Notes under the pieces: generated by a model | What the model was told of the DNA's origin: nothing | The model's database searches: none | Seen by the model: the letters and a program-made list of their open reading frames with translations, nothing else | Translations under genes and position numbers: made by a program | In this document: piece after piece, positions 11,895 through 27,033 of the stretch | How positions within the stretch are numbered: the stretch's first letter is position 1 | Layout of the letters: the number at the start of each line of letters is the position of its first letter | Assembly: GCF_018812025.1 (NCBI RefSeq) | Contig: NC_063061.1 | Location: 29,576,585 to 29,640,584, forward strand | From: Megalobrama amblycephala | Taxonomy: Eukaryota; Chordata; Actinopteri; Cypriniformes; Xenocyprididae | Length of the DNA stretch: 64,000 nucleotides | Direction: 5' to 3'

Positions 11895-12016
11895 TCAGCC
11901 AATCAATGGTTGGCTGTCCTCCGCACGTCACTGGTGTTAGCTTCTGATTGGTCAAACTATTTTCCGCACTTTCATTTTGAGATTATAAAAGGCCCTTTGT
12001 ACTGGGTCGTTCGTAC
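11895..12016 (+). promoter_or_regulatory. Compact promoter-like module (CCAAT, CRE-like, inverted CCAAT, TATA)
   Basis: CAGCCAAT at 11896, a CRE-like cacgtca near 11923, a consensus inverted CCAAT box (tgattggtc) at 11945 and TATAAAA at 11984-11990 are in promoter order on the plus strand. AATAAA follows near 12127. No ORF follows on the plus strand. It lies 0.3-0.4 kb upstream of the dync2i2 ATG, so the CCAAT boxes may instead serve dync2i2 on the minus strand. A solo LTR is another possibility. Confidence 0.4.
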
Positions 12017-12139
12017 AATTCGTTGCCTTTTGGGCTTTGAACATTTTAAAGAAAGAAACCTAGTTGAATAAGTGTTTTTGTTTTAAAAAGGACGTGAACA
12101 TGTTGATAACTGTTGTGTTAATTCGTAATAAATTCTATT

Positions 12140-13080
12140 GTTTAAAAAATACATTGTAAAAAATTGACTGGCACAAACCCTGGGATGAATAATAGCCTCG
12201 GACGTCTAATAAAAACGTAATACTTTTTTCTTCCTTTTTGCATTAATCATGAAATATGTCCCCTGTCTTATTTGATATTACATTATCACAGAACATCCTC
12301 ACGTCAGCTTTATAATCTCGTGCGATTTATGTTTACTTTAAGATAAAACTAAGATTATTAGAACTAGATATGTTTTTTTAAGTAGACAGACTTACCACTT
12401 CTGTATCAGTTCATTGACAACAAACACATTTTTGTTTATATTATTAAACTAGGATTTATGTATAAAAACATCAATACATGAGGGTGGACAAGACACTGAA
12501 TTGTGATACTTTCATGAACACACAAAGTAACATTTAATTTAGACCTCTGAGTTTTTGTTTTGCTGAATGGCTGATGTCCTTTTCATTGTGTGGTGTCAAT
12601 ATATAATTCTTAAATAAGTCAATGTATCAGGATGCAATGAGGTGGACAATAACTACACACAAAACAGAATTATGATTGATCAACTATAAAAAAAATTAAC
12701 CACATAAAAATGTAGATAAATGTAATACATAGGCATAGATTTGCTTTCACATACCATTCATGAAAATGTAATGATAGTTTAATATACCGCTCTGTATAAT
12801 CAAACTAATAAAGATGATTTGCGTAAAATCTTGAGTTTTAGGCCCAAAGCAATTGCTACAAGCAGTTAAAATGTAACATTATAAATGTGCCATGTATAAA
12901 AGAATAGGAACTAAATTGTATGAATGACTTTCTAGCAACATCAACCCTACTGTCACGACTCTTTGATGAAATACCATTCAACATTACACTAAAAACAATT
13001 ACATATAAAACTTTCAAAGATGTACCAAAACATTAAAAACCATATAAAAACACATTGTACGTGTTCCTCTGTGTATCTCC
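12140..13080. other. AT-rich intergenic spacer
   Basis: Between the dync2i2 5' region and the end of set. No coding exon, splice-consistent ORF or clear repeat was recognised. Confidence 0.5.
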
Positions 13081-13119
13081 AATAAAGAAAACAGATGGAG
13101 AAAAGACAAGTTGTAGAGT

Positions 13120-13954
13120 TCTTTAAGATTCTACAGGCTTTATTATCTCATTTAAATAATCCTTTAATTAGCCAAGCTCAAAATTACAAGAGGAAGTTTT
13201 TTTGTGTTTTATTTTTATTAAAAATGTTTCAAACCTCATGGGTGTCTGTAAAACATTACAATGAAAAGTCAATCAACATAAACCCAAATGTTGATGTGTC
13301 AAATGCCCGCTTGCCCCACCCGACCCCACTGAACTGTCAACAATAATAACTGCCATACCCTGATATTGACCCCAAATCATTTACAAGAGGTGACAGGAGC
13401 TAGCTGGTGCTTTCCTTTTGTCCAATATATCACATAGGAAAAACAGTGTCAACTCTTTGGGGCCCACCTCTGCATTAAAGAAAATATACAAAAAAAAAAA
13501 AAGAAGAAAAAGAAAAAAGTGGCTAGGTATGTACGCTATGATTAGATCACTGCACCATGGCTTATTACTTCAATTCACAACCATTCACAGAAAAAAAAAA
13601 AAATTCATTTATATACTTAATATATAAACTGCTATTTACTTCAGTTTAGTCTACAGAGGATGACGTGCAGATTGTTAATATTTTGTATTTGTCTTTGGAG
13701 ATGGTTGTAATTAAAGATGACGCAAGAGGCTTCAGCAACGAGATGCCACTAGTTTTCCAATGCAGGTATTGTATGTCCAGGGAATTAACTGGGTTTAGAC
13801 ATGGTCAGGACAGGAGAGGCTTCAGTAGAACAGAACATGGAGCACAAAATAAAAAAAATAAAAATAAAAAAGCTTTTTTTTGCTCCCATGGTTGGAGGAT
13901 GACTTCAAAAAGGAAAGAACAGGTACAAGTGATGGAATATGTCCTTATCAGCCT
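13120..13954 (-). other. set: set 3' untranslated region (proposed)
   Basis: Downstream of the set stop (13955-13957). The minus-strand AATAAA at 13139-13144 would give a UTR of about 830 bases. The region holds A/T homopolymers near 13490, 13590 and 13850, which make spurious lysine-rich ORFs. The 3' end is inferred only from the signal. Confidence 0.45.
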
Positions 13955-16370
<2,416 letters not shown>

Positions 16371-16680
16371 TATTCCCCCACAGCCGAGGATTTGCCTTCT
16401 TACTGCTGAAACAAAAACTCCGGAACGACCTCCTCCGCTCGAGGAAAGCGAAAGAAGGGGAAATAAAGTTGGTTCTAGCTCAGTTTAGAAGTGCGAATAT
16501 CACAACGTGTGTTGCGCTTCCCCTCCACACATACAACACACTCAAATGAGAGATGCGTATCACACCACGCACCTCCTCTTTTCTGACACCCGCCACTGTG
16601 CTCGCATGCGCGCCCTCTCTGGCAGTCCCGAGAACGCGCTTTAGGAGAATAAAGAGCCACGCCTCCTCCATATAATATAA
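16371..16680 (-). promoter_or_regulatory. set: set 5' UTR and CpG-rich promoter region
   Basis: The DNA just upstream of the set ATG and in its first intron (about 15600-16650) is clearly richer in CG dinucleotides than the surrounding AT-rich sequence, including cgctcgaggaaagcg and gcatgcgcgcc. No TATA box is evident. This fits a housekeeping CpG-type promoter; the start site cannot be placed. Confidence 0.5.
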
Positions 16681-16694
16681 TATAATATTATATA

Positions 16695-18112
16695 ATAATT
16701 GGTAAGATTTTTCATTGTTTTTGAAAGTCTTTTATGCTCACCCAGGCTGTATTTATGTGATAAAAAATACAGTAAAACAGTAATATTGTGAAATATCATC
16801 ACAATATAAAAGAACAGTTTTATATTTTAATATATTTTAAAATGTAATTTATTTCTATAATGGCAAAGCTGAATTTTCAGCATCATTACTCTAGTCTTCA
16901 GTGTCACATGATCCTTCAGAAATCATTCTAATATATCTAATTATTATTATTTTTTTTTGGCTTTTGAACAACAGGGAACATTAATGACATTAAATATGTT
17001 ATGCAGTTGTAAGTATACAAAATAAGGTATTATATACTGCCGTTGTTAGAGATTAAAGGATTAGTCCACTTTCAAATTAAAATTTCCTGATAATTTATGT
17101 CATCCAAGATTACTGCCCTCCACAGGTTAAAGTTTGAACTAATTATTATATACTTGCACTAGCATATTGTATATGACAATTTAGTTCAAACTTTGACCTG
17201 AGGAGGGCAGTAATACACTTAGCAGTGTCTACACTGCCGGAATTCAAATAGAGAAGAAGAAGAGAGCTATTTCAAGATGAGCATTTATGGTTAAAATGTA
17301 TAAAATTTTTATTTTTTTTTAGAAAATGAGTGATGGATTCTCTAGATAAGACCCTTATTTCTCGTCTGGGATCGTGTAGAACACTTTGAAGCTGCACTGA
17401 AACTGTAATTTTTACCTTGAACCGTTTGGAGGCCATTGAAGTTCACCATATGGAGAATAATCCTGGAATGTTTTCATCAAAAACCTTAATTTCTTTTCGA
17501 CTGAAGAAATAAAGACATGAACATCTTGGATGACATAGGGGTGAGTGAATTATCAGGAAATTTTAATTTGAAAGTGAACTAATCCTTTAATATACTTGTG
17601 CACAATGTGAACAACTAATTAATCAACTACATAAGACATGTAAATGTTCTGTATGAATATACAATATATACATACACATTCCATATATACATACACTCAT
17701 ACACCCATACATACACACACTCGTTATATAGACATATATACACATGTACGAGTACATACAAACTCATTATACCTTCACATGCACCTTTAAACATGCACAT
17801 TCCTAAACTTGCATGTTAGCAATTGTTAAATGCATACATAAAGCCCACATATACATATTCAACACTTAAAAATGGAACTAATATGCTGATTTGATGCACA
17901 TTATAATTCTAAATGTTGAAAACAGTTGTGCTTCTTAATATTTTTGTGGAAACAATGATACATTTTCCCAGAATTCTTTGATGAATAGAAAGCTCAAAAG
18001 AACCGTATTTATATGAGACAGAAACCTTTAACAACATTATTGATGCATTTACTGTCATTGATCAATTTAATGCATCTTTGCTGAATAAAAATATTAATTT
18101 CTTAAAAAAAAA
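16695..18112 (+). mobile_element. ATGATCC-family element, copy 2, split by insertions
   Basis: The left part (16695-16945) ends after the core agtgtcacatgatccttcag. The right part (17886-18112) resumes with tgctgatttgatgc, then tgaaaacagttgtgcttc and the terminal ctgaataaaaatattaattt. The ~940 bp between them are foreign to the family and include the element at 17053-17590. Confidence 0.6.
17053..17590. mobile_element. TTAA-AGGATTAGTCCAC MITE, shorter copy
   Basis: It starts ttaaaggattagtccacttt and ends with the inverse aaagtgaactaatcctttaa. The internal gaggagggcagtaatacact and gtctacactgccggaattc are shared with 55662-56481, where the longer form is present. Here one arm is deleted, so the hairpin is asymmetric. 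Confidence 0.7.
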
Positions 18113-18229
18113 AAACACTAAATAAACTTGTCCCATCATACTGCTGAGTGACAAGACAAAGATTAGACATACCAATAGAGTTCAGTCCTGTTGCTTTGTT
18201 GTCCTGTCTCTTTACCCACATTATACACC

Positions 18230-18236
<7 letters not shown>

Positions 18237-18310
<74 letters not shown>
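18237..18310. repeat. (AT)n microsatellite
   Basis: Uninterrupted alternating AT of about 74 bp. It creates spurious Tyr-Ile repeat ORFs on both strands. Confidence 0.98.
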
Positions 18311-18313
<3 letters not shown>

Positions 18314-19258
18314 CAACTTTTACATTCATATTTAACCTGATATGAATTTTTCAATTTATGAGATTTATAATCCAAAATATTGAGCTGTAAATCAGTTTGA
18401 AATCCTGTAATATCAATTCCTTCATTCATTAATTAACCTGAATGCCAGATTTGTTAGTGCTTATATATTTTTAGATATTTGACACTTTTTTGTAGGCCTA
18501 TCTGATGGTGTTGATTGTGTTTTGGCAGAATAATGAACACAGGCCTATGGATTTTGAAGAAAATCATACATGCATCAATGCTTATAAATATTTAGCTTAG
18601 CTAAACTTCATCTATAATAGACTTAACAGTTACACCGATTATACTTTAATGCTGCTTTCAATATGTCAGTGATGTTTTACACGCCTAGTTTTACAAAGTG
18701 CGCGGCTGATATCACATAGCTACGTCACGCAAATACCTTTGTGAAGCCAGAAATCATAAACAAAGGAGATGAGTGTTTTTAAAGGTATTCATATATCACC
18801 TAATACACTTTTTATTTTATTTATTTATTTAAAATACAGTGATGCAGGACTTTAGCTATATCACTTGATGTTTATGTTTTCTAAATCACAAATTAGGCAA
18901 GTGTACTAATTGCCTTTAGTTAACTGTAGCAAAGCTTTTCATTTAAAGTGACAGAATAAACTAACTGAATTATAGCGTGAAGACTGTAATACTAGTCCTG
19001 TGATCTGGACCTTCTAAATTTGGGAATGCCCTGCAACCTTTGTTTTAGTGGCTATTTTTTTTAACTATTAAGCTACTGCTACATACTTCTACAAAGAGCA
19101 ATTGTTTTTGACGTTTTTAAACACTCCTCCATTTATTTCCTCTTCTTCCACCACCCCATATCCCTGCTTCACGTTTTTAGTTATCAATACAAGAAAAAAT
19201 AATAATAATAACTTTAAAAAAAAAGGACTTTTACTTTAAAAAATAAAGCAAATTTACT
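18311..19258. other. Intergenic spacer upstream of specc1l
   Basis: AT-rich sequence between set and the proposed specc1l first exon. No exon or defined repeat was recognised. Confidence 0.4.
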
Positions 19259-19259
19259 G

Positions 19260-19482
19260 AAGAAAGGCGTGGCCGAATATTGTTTCCTGCTTCACATCGC
19301 GTTCAGTTTCGGCTTGGTAGGAGGATTGGGAAACACTAGCATCACTCCGCTGCCGGGAGTCGGGAAACTGAGATTTTTTTTTTTTTTTACAAGATCAAAG
19401 CGTTTATTTAATTTTCACGTTATGATTACGTCAAATTGTGTTCATTCGGATATATCCTAGGAAGTTCTCCGAGGAGCGCAAG
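19260..19482 (+). other. specc1l: Possible specc1l untranslated first exon
   Basis: A locally CG-enriched stretch (ggcgtggccgaa, cacatcgcgttcag, ctccgctgccgggagtcg) ends with a good donor, gcgcaag|gtaaaa, at 19483. It has no long ORF and precedes the coding exons by 7.9 kb, in the manner of a vertebrate 5' UTR exon. A T17 run interrupts it. Prediction only. Confidence 0.35.
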
Positions 19483-20532
19483 GTAAAATGTCATTTAAGT
19501 TATCGTCTTCTCGATCGATGTCGCTTTTCCTTCTGGATTGTGTCCCAGTTTGATTGTGGGGAAAGTGTGATTTAGACAAGCTTATGTCTTGTTGGAAATA
19601 ATGTTCCATTTGTCATAAGAGGTGTCATAACTTTTATGTACGTTATGTGAATTATGATTCCTAATATCAGCTGGCAGTGTCATAGTCAAGTTACACATAA
19701 TGCATATGACACATTACATGAATACACTACACACTGCTTTTCCATGAGTATTTTTTAAGTTTAAAAGCCACAAATCCTAAGTTTTTTTATAAATATAATA
19801 TAATAGATTTATGTTTGACAAACTAGTATTGTCATCCACTTTAATTATATGGTGATTTTGGGCCTGTCCCACATCAAAGGACTTCTGTCAGATGTCATCA
19901 AATTGATTTAATCTATTGAATAGATAATTATTTAACTGTATTTAAATTGATTCATTAATCAAATTTGTGCTGTGCAATTCTATGCAATGCTGTGTAGAAT
20001 AGTTTTACATGTATAGCATGTCACACCAACTTCTCTATATATTTTTATTCCAACTACCCATATATTAAGTTAATAAGAAGTCTCTATCAAAGCTTAGAGT
20101 TATTTTTAAAAATAAATTACAGTCCTTCTTCAGAATGTGTCATTAATGGCTAGAGGATTTCTTTTAATGTTGTTCGGAGTAGTCTCTGCTGAGTCTATGG
20201 CATCCATAGCTTTTTTCCCATGAAGGCATTTGATGAGCTGGTTTGAATTGATTCTAGCAGGCAGCAGCACATTCCTGTCAACCCAACGCCCCCAAACATC
20301 CAAAGCATTTTGGGGAGTGCTTCAGGGTAGAGTATATGGGTAATGGCAAACCCTCATTTTGCATAAGGTTGTAAAAAGGTTGATTGCAGTGGGAATAATC
20401 ATATTGTAATAGTTACTTTTTTGCTTTGCTTTATTTATTGAGCATTTCTGTCAATAATAATCGGCCGATATATGTTAATTTTTAATGTTAATGTTATCGT
20501 TATCGGCCCGATAAGAAAATTTGTTTGATATA

Positions 20533-21094
20533 TTAAAGGGTTAGTTCACCCAAAAATGAAAAAAATGTCATTTATTACTCACCCTCATGCCGTTCCACAC
20601 CTGTAAGACCTTCGTTAATCTTCGGAACACAAATTAAGATATTTTGATTAAATCCGATGGCTCAGTGAGGCCTTCATAGGGAGCAATGACATTTCCTCTC
20701 TCAAGATCCATTAATGTACTAAAAACATATTTAAATCAGTTCATGTGAGTACAGTGGTTCAATATTAATATTATAAAGCGACGAGAATATTTTTGGAGTG
20801 CCAAAAAAACCCCCAAAATAACGACTTATTTAGTGATGGATGATTTCAAAACACTCCTTCATGAAGCATCGGATCATAAATGAATCAGTGTATCGAATCA
20901 TGATTCAGATCGCGTGTCAAACTGCCAACGGCTGAAATCATGTGACTTTGGCGCTCCGAACAGCAGATTCAACACGCTGATTCATTTATGCTCCGATGCT
21001 TCCTGAAGCATTGTTTTGAAATCGGCCATCACTAAATAAGTCGTTATTTTGGGTTTTTTTGGCGCTCCAAAAATATTCTCGTCGCTTTATATTT
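20533..21094. mobile_element. TTAA-AGGGTTAGTTCACCC MITE, one terminus missing
   Basis: The left arm ttaaagggttagttcaccca is followed by cggaacacaaattaagatat, ggctcagtgaggcc and attataaagcgacgagaat. The second arm returns as aaatattctcgtcgctttat but stops there, without the distal gggtgaactaaccctttaa. Related to 57682-58463. Confidence 0.7.
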
Positions 21095-21509
21095 TTCTTG
21101 GTCTGTAACAGATTCATGTCAGTTTTATTACTTTCAGATTCAGAACTCAACATTTCCCAGCCCACAGCTCAGCAGAGATTGGTTAGTCAGGCATTTTAAG
21201 GTGCTGAGATTGTCAGGTTTAACTCAAAATATGTGGCCTTTTGCTAATCATCTTCTTTTAAAGTCAACAAGAAATCAAAACCAGCCTTATTTGCTTTTAA
21301 AATAACTGTTCCTCATCATACAACTGAATGATTCATCAGTGCACATTATTTTAAAGGGAAAAAAAGGGTTTGTCTTTATTAGTGATGCTCTGAAATTTTT
21401 TTTTATTTTTTTACCAAAACCAATCAGAAATCAAAATTACCCCGTTTCACAGACAAGGCTTAAACTTTGTCCCAGACTAAAATGCATGTTTTTTTTTTTT
21501 TTTTTTTTT

Positions 21510-21765
21510 ACGTGACGTGAAGGCCAAGTATTGTTACCCATACTCAGAATTTGTTCCCTGCATTTAGCCCATCCATGTTAGTGCACACACATTAGGAGTA
21601 GTGAGTAGTGAACACACACACTGCAAACTGTGGACACATGCACACGTCCAGAGCAGTGGGCAGCCATTTTTGCTGTGGCACCCGGGAAGTGATTGGGGGG
21701 GTTAGGTGCCCTGCTCAAGGACACTTCAGTCGATTCCTGCTGGTATTGAGAATAGAACTCGCAAC
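21510..21765 (+). repeat. Dispersed fish repeat (caagtattgttacccatactc ... cagtgggcagccattt)
   Basis: It contains the segments ccatactcagaatttgt, gagcagtgggcagccattt and ggtgccctgctcaaggacac, which I recognise as a very common teleost repeat of uncertain class. It follows a poly-T run. No coding function. Confidence 0.5.
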
Positions 21766-23068
21766 CTTTGGCCGAAATAGAAAAAAAAAAATTCCTGCTG
21801 TTTCAGCTGAATTTTTTTGGTTGCCGAAATTTCACTTCTTTATAATCTCAAAGAATCAAAACATCCCTCCAAACTTCTCGCTCCATGTAACGTCCCTTTT
21901 CACAATCCAATAATTCACAATGAATAAAATCATATCCTATCCTCCTTTTTTTCTCTCATTGAATATCTTGAATCAGAAATGGGGGCTGTGAAACTTGTTT
22001 CCTGTTAACTTTAATCATTTCAAAACATTATGAAGTCAAAGAAACATTTATAGCATAAAATGCTGTTATGTTTTGCTTATATGCATGCTCAACTTTCTCA
22101 TATGTTATGGTCCTTCTATGAGTGCTTCATTATAAATTAGTATATTGGTTTTAAGATATTTGGGTGGAAGCAACTGCCTGCATACCCAGTGGGACGTCCT
22201 GTGGACCGGGCAGAGACACTGACCCAGTTGTACCTCTCTTGAGCTGACTGCACTCTGCTTGATCACATTAGCAGCTCTCAGAGGAATGATTTCATTGAAT
22301 GGAAGCTCTTATTAGTAGCGTCATGGTTCTTATGTCTCAGACCCTTGGCAGGGATTTGGACTGATGTCTCACTTGATGGTAAAAAACCATTAAAAGTAGT
22401 GTTTCCTGACTATGTGCTGTTTAGGGATTTTTTATAGGCTTATTTACAGGTTTTGGCCTCCTGCTGTAATAATTGCAGACTGTTCAGTGTGTGTGTGTGT
22501 ATAATCAACTGTCCAAACAAACACATTCCTCCCATCAGCCTTCATACTCAATTAACAAGCGGCTGCTGTGTCAGGTCTGCAAGGAATTTCCATTAGATGT
22601 GTGTCTGAAATAGCTCGAAGAATATTCCAAACACTGAATTCATAGGTTTTTGGTGAGATACAGTGAAGGAATTGAATCCCTTGAACTTCACAGGACCATC
22701 TTGCCTGTTTTGCATATCAAACGGTTTGTTTAGGCAGAGCGTCAGTAGGTCAGGACTGTGGTCACCGTTTAGTGGGCCATTAGAGATTCCTGGACTGTTC
22801 TGTCCTGCTTGGATTCCCTCTCGAGAGAATTAGTTCTTGTTTTTGTTTTTCAAAAGCTTCGTATTATTCCCCACAAAGTCCTTTTTCCTTTAATGTCTGA
22901 GAAGAAGAAAAAAACACAGAACTTCACTGTGGCCCAATGTCTTTACCACATGTATCTACCTCGGCAAAACAACATCTGTTTTATTTGTGTGTGCACTGCT
23001 TTCTGGCTTTTAGGATTGTAATCTTCTATTCCTATTTTCACACATTTATTTTATTCCGAAGAGAGGGT

Positions 23069-23070
<2 letters not shown>

Positions 23071-23106
<36 letters not shown>
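23071..23106. repeat. Poly-T tract of about 36 bases
   Basis: A pure T homopolymer in a specc1l intron, possibly the tail of a reverse-oriented retroposon. Confidence 0.95.
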
Positions 23107-23110
<4 letters not shown>

Positions 23111-23261
23111 ACAGCACTGGATGCATTTTCTCATCCTGCACTACATGAGCCAAATGACTTTCCACTATGTTCCACATATTTAAGGCAACGTCACACTCTG
23201 TCGCTTTCACGGGCAAACCGACCACCCAGCAGGAAGTTTAAACATGGCCATGAAGTCCAAA

Positions 23262-24357
23262 TGCCCATTCACACCAAGAACGATAACTTTAACGATAACT
23301 ACTATAGAAACATCCACACCAACAGGTGATAACATTCTGTTTATTATTAGCACGTGCTGCAGTTATGTCTTCTACTGCTTTAAATCTTGAGCTCTTTAAA
23401 GGAATACTTCACTTTTTTTGAAAATAGGCTCATTTTCCAACTCCCCTAGTGTTAAACAGTTGAGTTTTACCGTTTTCGAATCCATTCAGCCGATCTCCGG
23501 GTCTGGCGGTACCACTTTTAGCATAGCTTAGCATAGTTCATTGAATCTGATTAGACCGTTAGCATCTCGCTCAAAAATGACCAAAGAGTTTCAATATTTT
23601 TCCTATTTAAAACTTGACTCTTCTGTAGCTACATTGTGTACTAAGACCGACGGAAAATGAAAAGTTGCGATTTTCTAGGCTGATATGGCTAGGAACAATG
23701 ATATTACGCAGCACCTCTCACAAACGTCTCCATGGTCGCAAGGCACGCTCCCTGTGCAAGCAGGGGGTCACAGCCGCTGCGTAATATCATTGCGCCTGCT
23801 GCACCCATGGTACGGCAGCAAAGTTCCTTGATTATTACGCCAGAATGAGAATATAGTTCCTATAGCCATAACGGCCTAGAAAATCGCAACTTTTCATTTT
23901 CCGTCGGTCTTAGTACACGATGTAACTACAGAAGAATCAAGTTTTAAATAGGAAGAATACTGAAACTCTTTAGTCATTTTTGAGCAGGATGCTAATGGTC
24001 TAATCAGATTCAATGAACTATGCTAAGCTATGCTAAAAGTGGTACCGCAAGACCCGGAGATCGGCTGAATGGATTTGAAAACGGTAAAACTCAACTGTTT
24101 AATTTTAGGAGAGTTGGAAAATGAGCCTATTTTCAAAAAAAAGTGTTCCTTTTAAAGTCAGGTGGATTCTGATTGGCTGTCAATGTTTTTATCATTCATC
24201 AGCTGGAAAAAATAATTCTGAAAGTGATTCCAATGATATCGTTCCTCTGTGTCGTTAATGTTATAGTTGTGGTGTGGACTTCCTATTCTCACATATTAGA
24301 ATGATTGTTCAAATTTAGTTATAGTTATTACAGTTGTTGTTTTTGGTGTGAACAGTC
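23262..24357. mobile_element. MITE with ttcacaccaagaacgataac ends, interrupted
   Basis: The left end cacaccaagaacgataact pairs with the right end ttttggtgtgaacag. The intact paralogue is 31391-31725. This copy is split by the foldback at 23396-24156; the flanking halves (tattagcacgtgctgcagtt and ctgattggctgtcaatgttt) are contiguous in the paralogue. Confidence 0.75.
23396..24156. mobile_element. Long foldback MITE (TTAA-AGGAATACTTCAC)
   Basis: Arms of roughly 330 bp are inverse copies: ctaagaccgacggaaaatga on the left, tcattttccgtcggtcttag on the right, and likewise tagcatagcttagcatag. The centre around 23760 is short and non-complementary. TTAA lies at both edges. No ORF. Confidence 0.8.
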
Positions 24358-24562
24358 AACCCTCTACAATGTGAGTAAATCAGTCGCATATGCAAGTAAA
24401 TTTCGCGAGAGGCGATTAAAAAAATGTTTATATTAGCCAAATACTAGTAAATTGTATGATTTACTGGTGCTGTCTGTGTTTTTAATGTTAATCAAACAAC
24501 AGACTCACTGCAAAAAAAACTCACTCGCTCTTGACTGAATAACTTTTGTAACTTTAATAGGG

Positions 24563-25035
24563 ATTAAAGGATTAGTTCACTTTAAAATGAAAATTACCCC
24601 AAGCTTCACTCCCCTTAAGCCATCCTAGGTGTATATGACTTTCTTCTTTCTGATGAACACAATCAGTGAAATATTAATAAATATCCTGATGCATCCAAGC
24701 CTTATAATGGCAGTGAATGGGACTAATGAGTATGAAGCTGAAGAAAGTGCATTCATCCATCATAAACGTACTCCACACGGCTCCGGGGGGTTAATAAAGG
24801 CCTTCTGAAGCGAAGCGAAGCGATGCGATGCGATGCGTTTGTGTTAGAAAAATATCCATATTTAATAAGTTATGTAGTAAAATATCTAGCTTCCGCCAGA
24901 CCGCCTTCCATATTCAACTTACGAAAGAAGCGTGACTGACATCGCATCAGTAGGACGTAGTGTAAGAGTTTTGAACTGTGAGAGGCATTACACTTTCTTC
25001 CTAAGTTGAATACGGAAAGCAAAACATTACAGGCG
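24563..25035. mobile_element. Partial MITE (attaaaggattagttcac ... ggccttctgaagcg)
   Basis: It starts attaaaggattagttcactt and shares ctaggtgtatatgactttc and aaaggccttctgaagc with the larger element at 61309-63125. It holds a small gatgc repeat near 24825. Arms around ccatattcaacttacg and taagttgaatacgg pair. The distal terminus is lost. Confidence 0.55.
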
Positions 25036-26829
25036 TCTGGTGGAAGCTGGATGTTTTTTCATTTATATAGTTCTTGCATTCCATGTAAAAAGTCTGGTGC
25101 GTAAAATAAAACATTTACTAGCCAATGGTGACTCGAGCTTCAGTGTGTCCATAGAGGGTTGCAACAGGCCCTAAAGAAAAGTGTTATATCTCTCCCTATG
25201 CAGGCTCTGGTTTTACTGTGTTGTGGACCGCCATTATAACAGATGCTTCTTTATGTACCTGGAATGACCCTTGACTCCAGTAGACACAGAAAGTCACACA
25301 ATTCCTCGGCATAGTCTGAGTTGATTTGAAAGAGAAACCTTCCCCCATCCTCAAAAGCTTTGAAAGCATCCTCTATTTCTATAACCTCCTTCCCAATTGA
25401 CCAATGCTTAGACTGACTCATTTTAGAGTCATAGAGTACATATGATTCATAATGTTGTAACCTCAAAAATTTAATATTGCTTTCATTTTAAAGACTCAGT
25501 TCAGACAGAGTTTGCACTTTCAGCTCAGATTCCACTGGCGATCATTGAGTTTGTCCTGTTACCCGATATGAATTTGCTTGTGTGGTCCCGCATGTTTGAG
25601 GCTGTGTGTCTTTGAATTGTTTTTAGAAGCGTGTTGAAGGAAATGTCTATGTATTGAAGCATTGTGGCACTGTGGTTCAGCGTGTTCAGATTTGTGCCCG
25701 GTAGCCTATTTCATACTGAATGCTGAAATCAAGTCTGATAGAAAGTTGGCCGCCATGACCTCTCAAGTGGGAAGTTAACTCCGGCAACTAACTCTGCGCA
25801 GCTGAAGAATTTTACTGCAGAGTGTCTTCTCTTTCCCTCAGGGCTTGTATAATTACATTTATGATTTTACAGTTTCTGAGAAAGAAAGAAAATTGAAGAA
25901 ACTTACCATGGTGCTCAGCTTCATTGCTAACACTTACTATATTTTCTGCGATTTTATTTTGATTTATTTATTTTTACACATTATGGAAGCTAGAATTAAA
26001 TAACGTTTAGAATTTATTTTAACTTTTTTTTTTTTTTTTTTTAGATGAATTTAAAGAGCTACATTTTACGATACTATCAGGTTTTGCTTAATGTGACTAT
26101 ATTCTTTCAGTCAGCATTAATTGTAGTCTGGAGTTGGGTGTGGTGCTTTTTGTTTTGACTCCTGTTCAAACATATCAACTTAAAAGGCTTGTTAGGGAAA
26201 ATAGGGGTGTTTGGGCTGATGTCTATCCGGGCATGCCTTATCTGTTTGCCATCAAAGTATCCAAATCGCCTTAGTTTCGATTTGCAAAGAGAGGCCACAT
26301 AGGGTCAAGGAAAGTGTCAGAGTTCAAAACTGCTTGAGCATGCACAGGAGTCTCTGGTTCTTCAACATGTGAGTACACTTATACTTGCACAGACCTTCCT
26401 TTTAGATCTCTGTTGTTCTTATATTATGATTTTTGTAGCTACCTAACCCTCATAGATGGGCTAGGGCAACATTACATATTTATTATGACACATGTACATA
26501 CATATATACTCATACATACACTAATGAGGACCATCTTCACAAGTATGCTATGAAGGAAATTTACTGTACTTGAAGAAATAAAGAATTTTGACCTCACAAT
26601 TGGAGTGAAATGTTAACACGCACAAACAATTTCACTTTTCAAACAGCTTAAATGTATCCTCTGTAGTGTACTGCATATAGCTGCTGTGTTTTTCTAGCCT
26701 CAGGCCTAGCCCTGTTGCTCTTGACGTTTAAAGCCTTTTAAGGCTAGATGCAGTTGGTCAGCTCTTCCAACAGGCCTGGCCTCCACCCATGATGATGTGA
26801 TAAGAAAGGCAGTTCCATCCTCTTCTGAC

Positions 26830-27033
26830 TCTCCTCCAATCACACAATGTTGTGTGCATTCAAACACTGGCCAATGACTGTTTTCCCCTAAAGTGTCTGA
26901 GTTTACAGTGTGTGTGAAGCTGCATAAATAGAGTCCTCTGGGACCGTAATGTTACATTCCAACTGTCTCCGAGCAAAAACATAGACTTGTACACAATGTG
27001 TTCCCCGAGGAAAATAACCAGTGCTGGAGTAAG
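26830..27033 (+). promoter_or_regulatory. specc1l: TATA-containing alternative specc1l promoter and 5' exon (proposed)
   Basis: CCAAT boxes near 26835 (ctccaatcac) and 26870 (ggccaatgac) and a TATA-like cataaata at 26923-26930 are in promoter order. An exon would run from about 26955 to a donor, gtaag|gtaatg, at 27034. An ATG at 26996 stays open through that donor. Spliced to the acceptor at 27350, it enters the main specc1l frame with no stop, adding MCSPRKITSAGV and then RLRCKCIKNLEPS before the usual MKKATK start. A short upstream ORF begins at 26949. Confidence 0.45.

Noticed and set aside
11817..12071. An 84-residue plus-strand ORF upstream of dync2i2
   Set aside because: It runs through the CCAAT and TATA boxes and has no recognisable family or splice context.
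18102..18429. Tyr-Ile repeat ORFs on both strands
   Set aside because: Translation of the (AT)n microsatellite.
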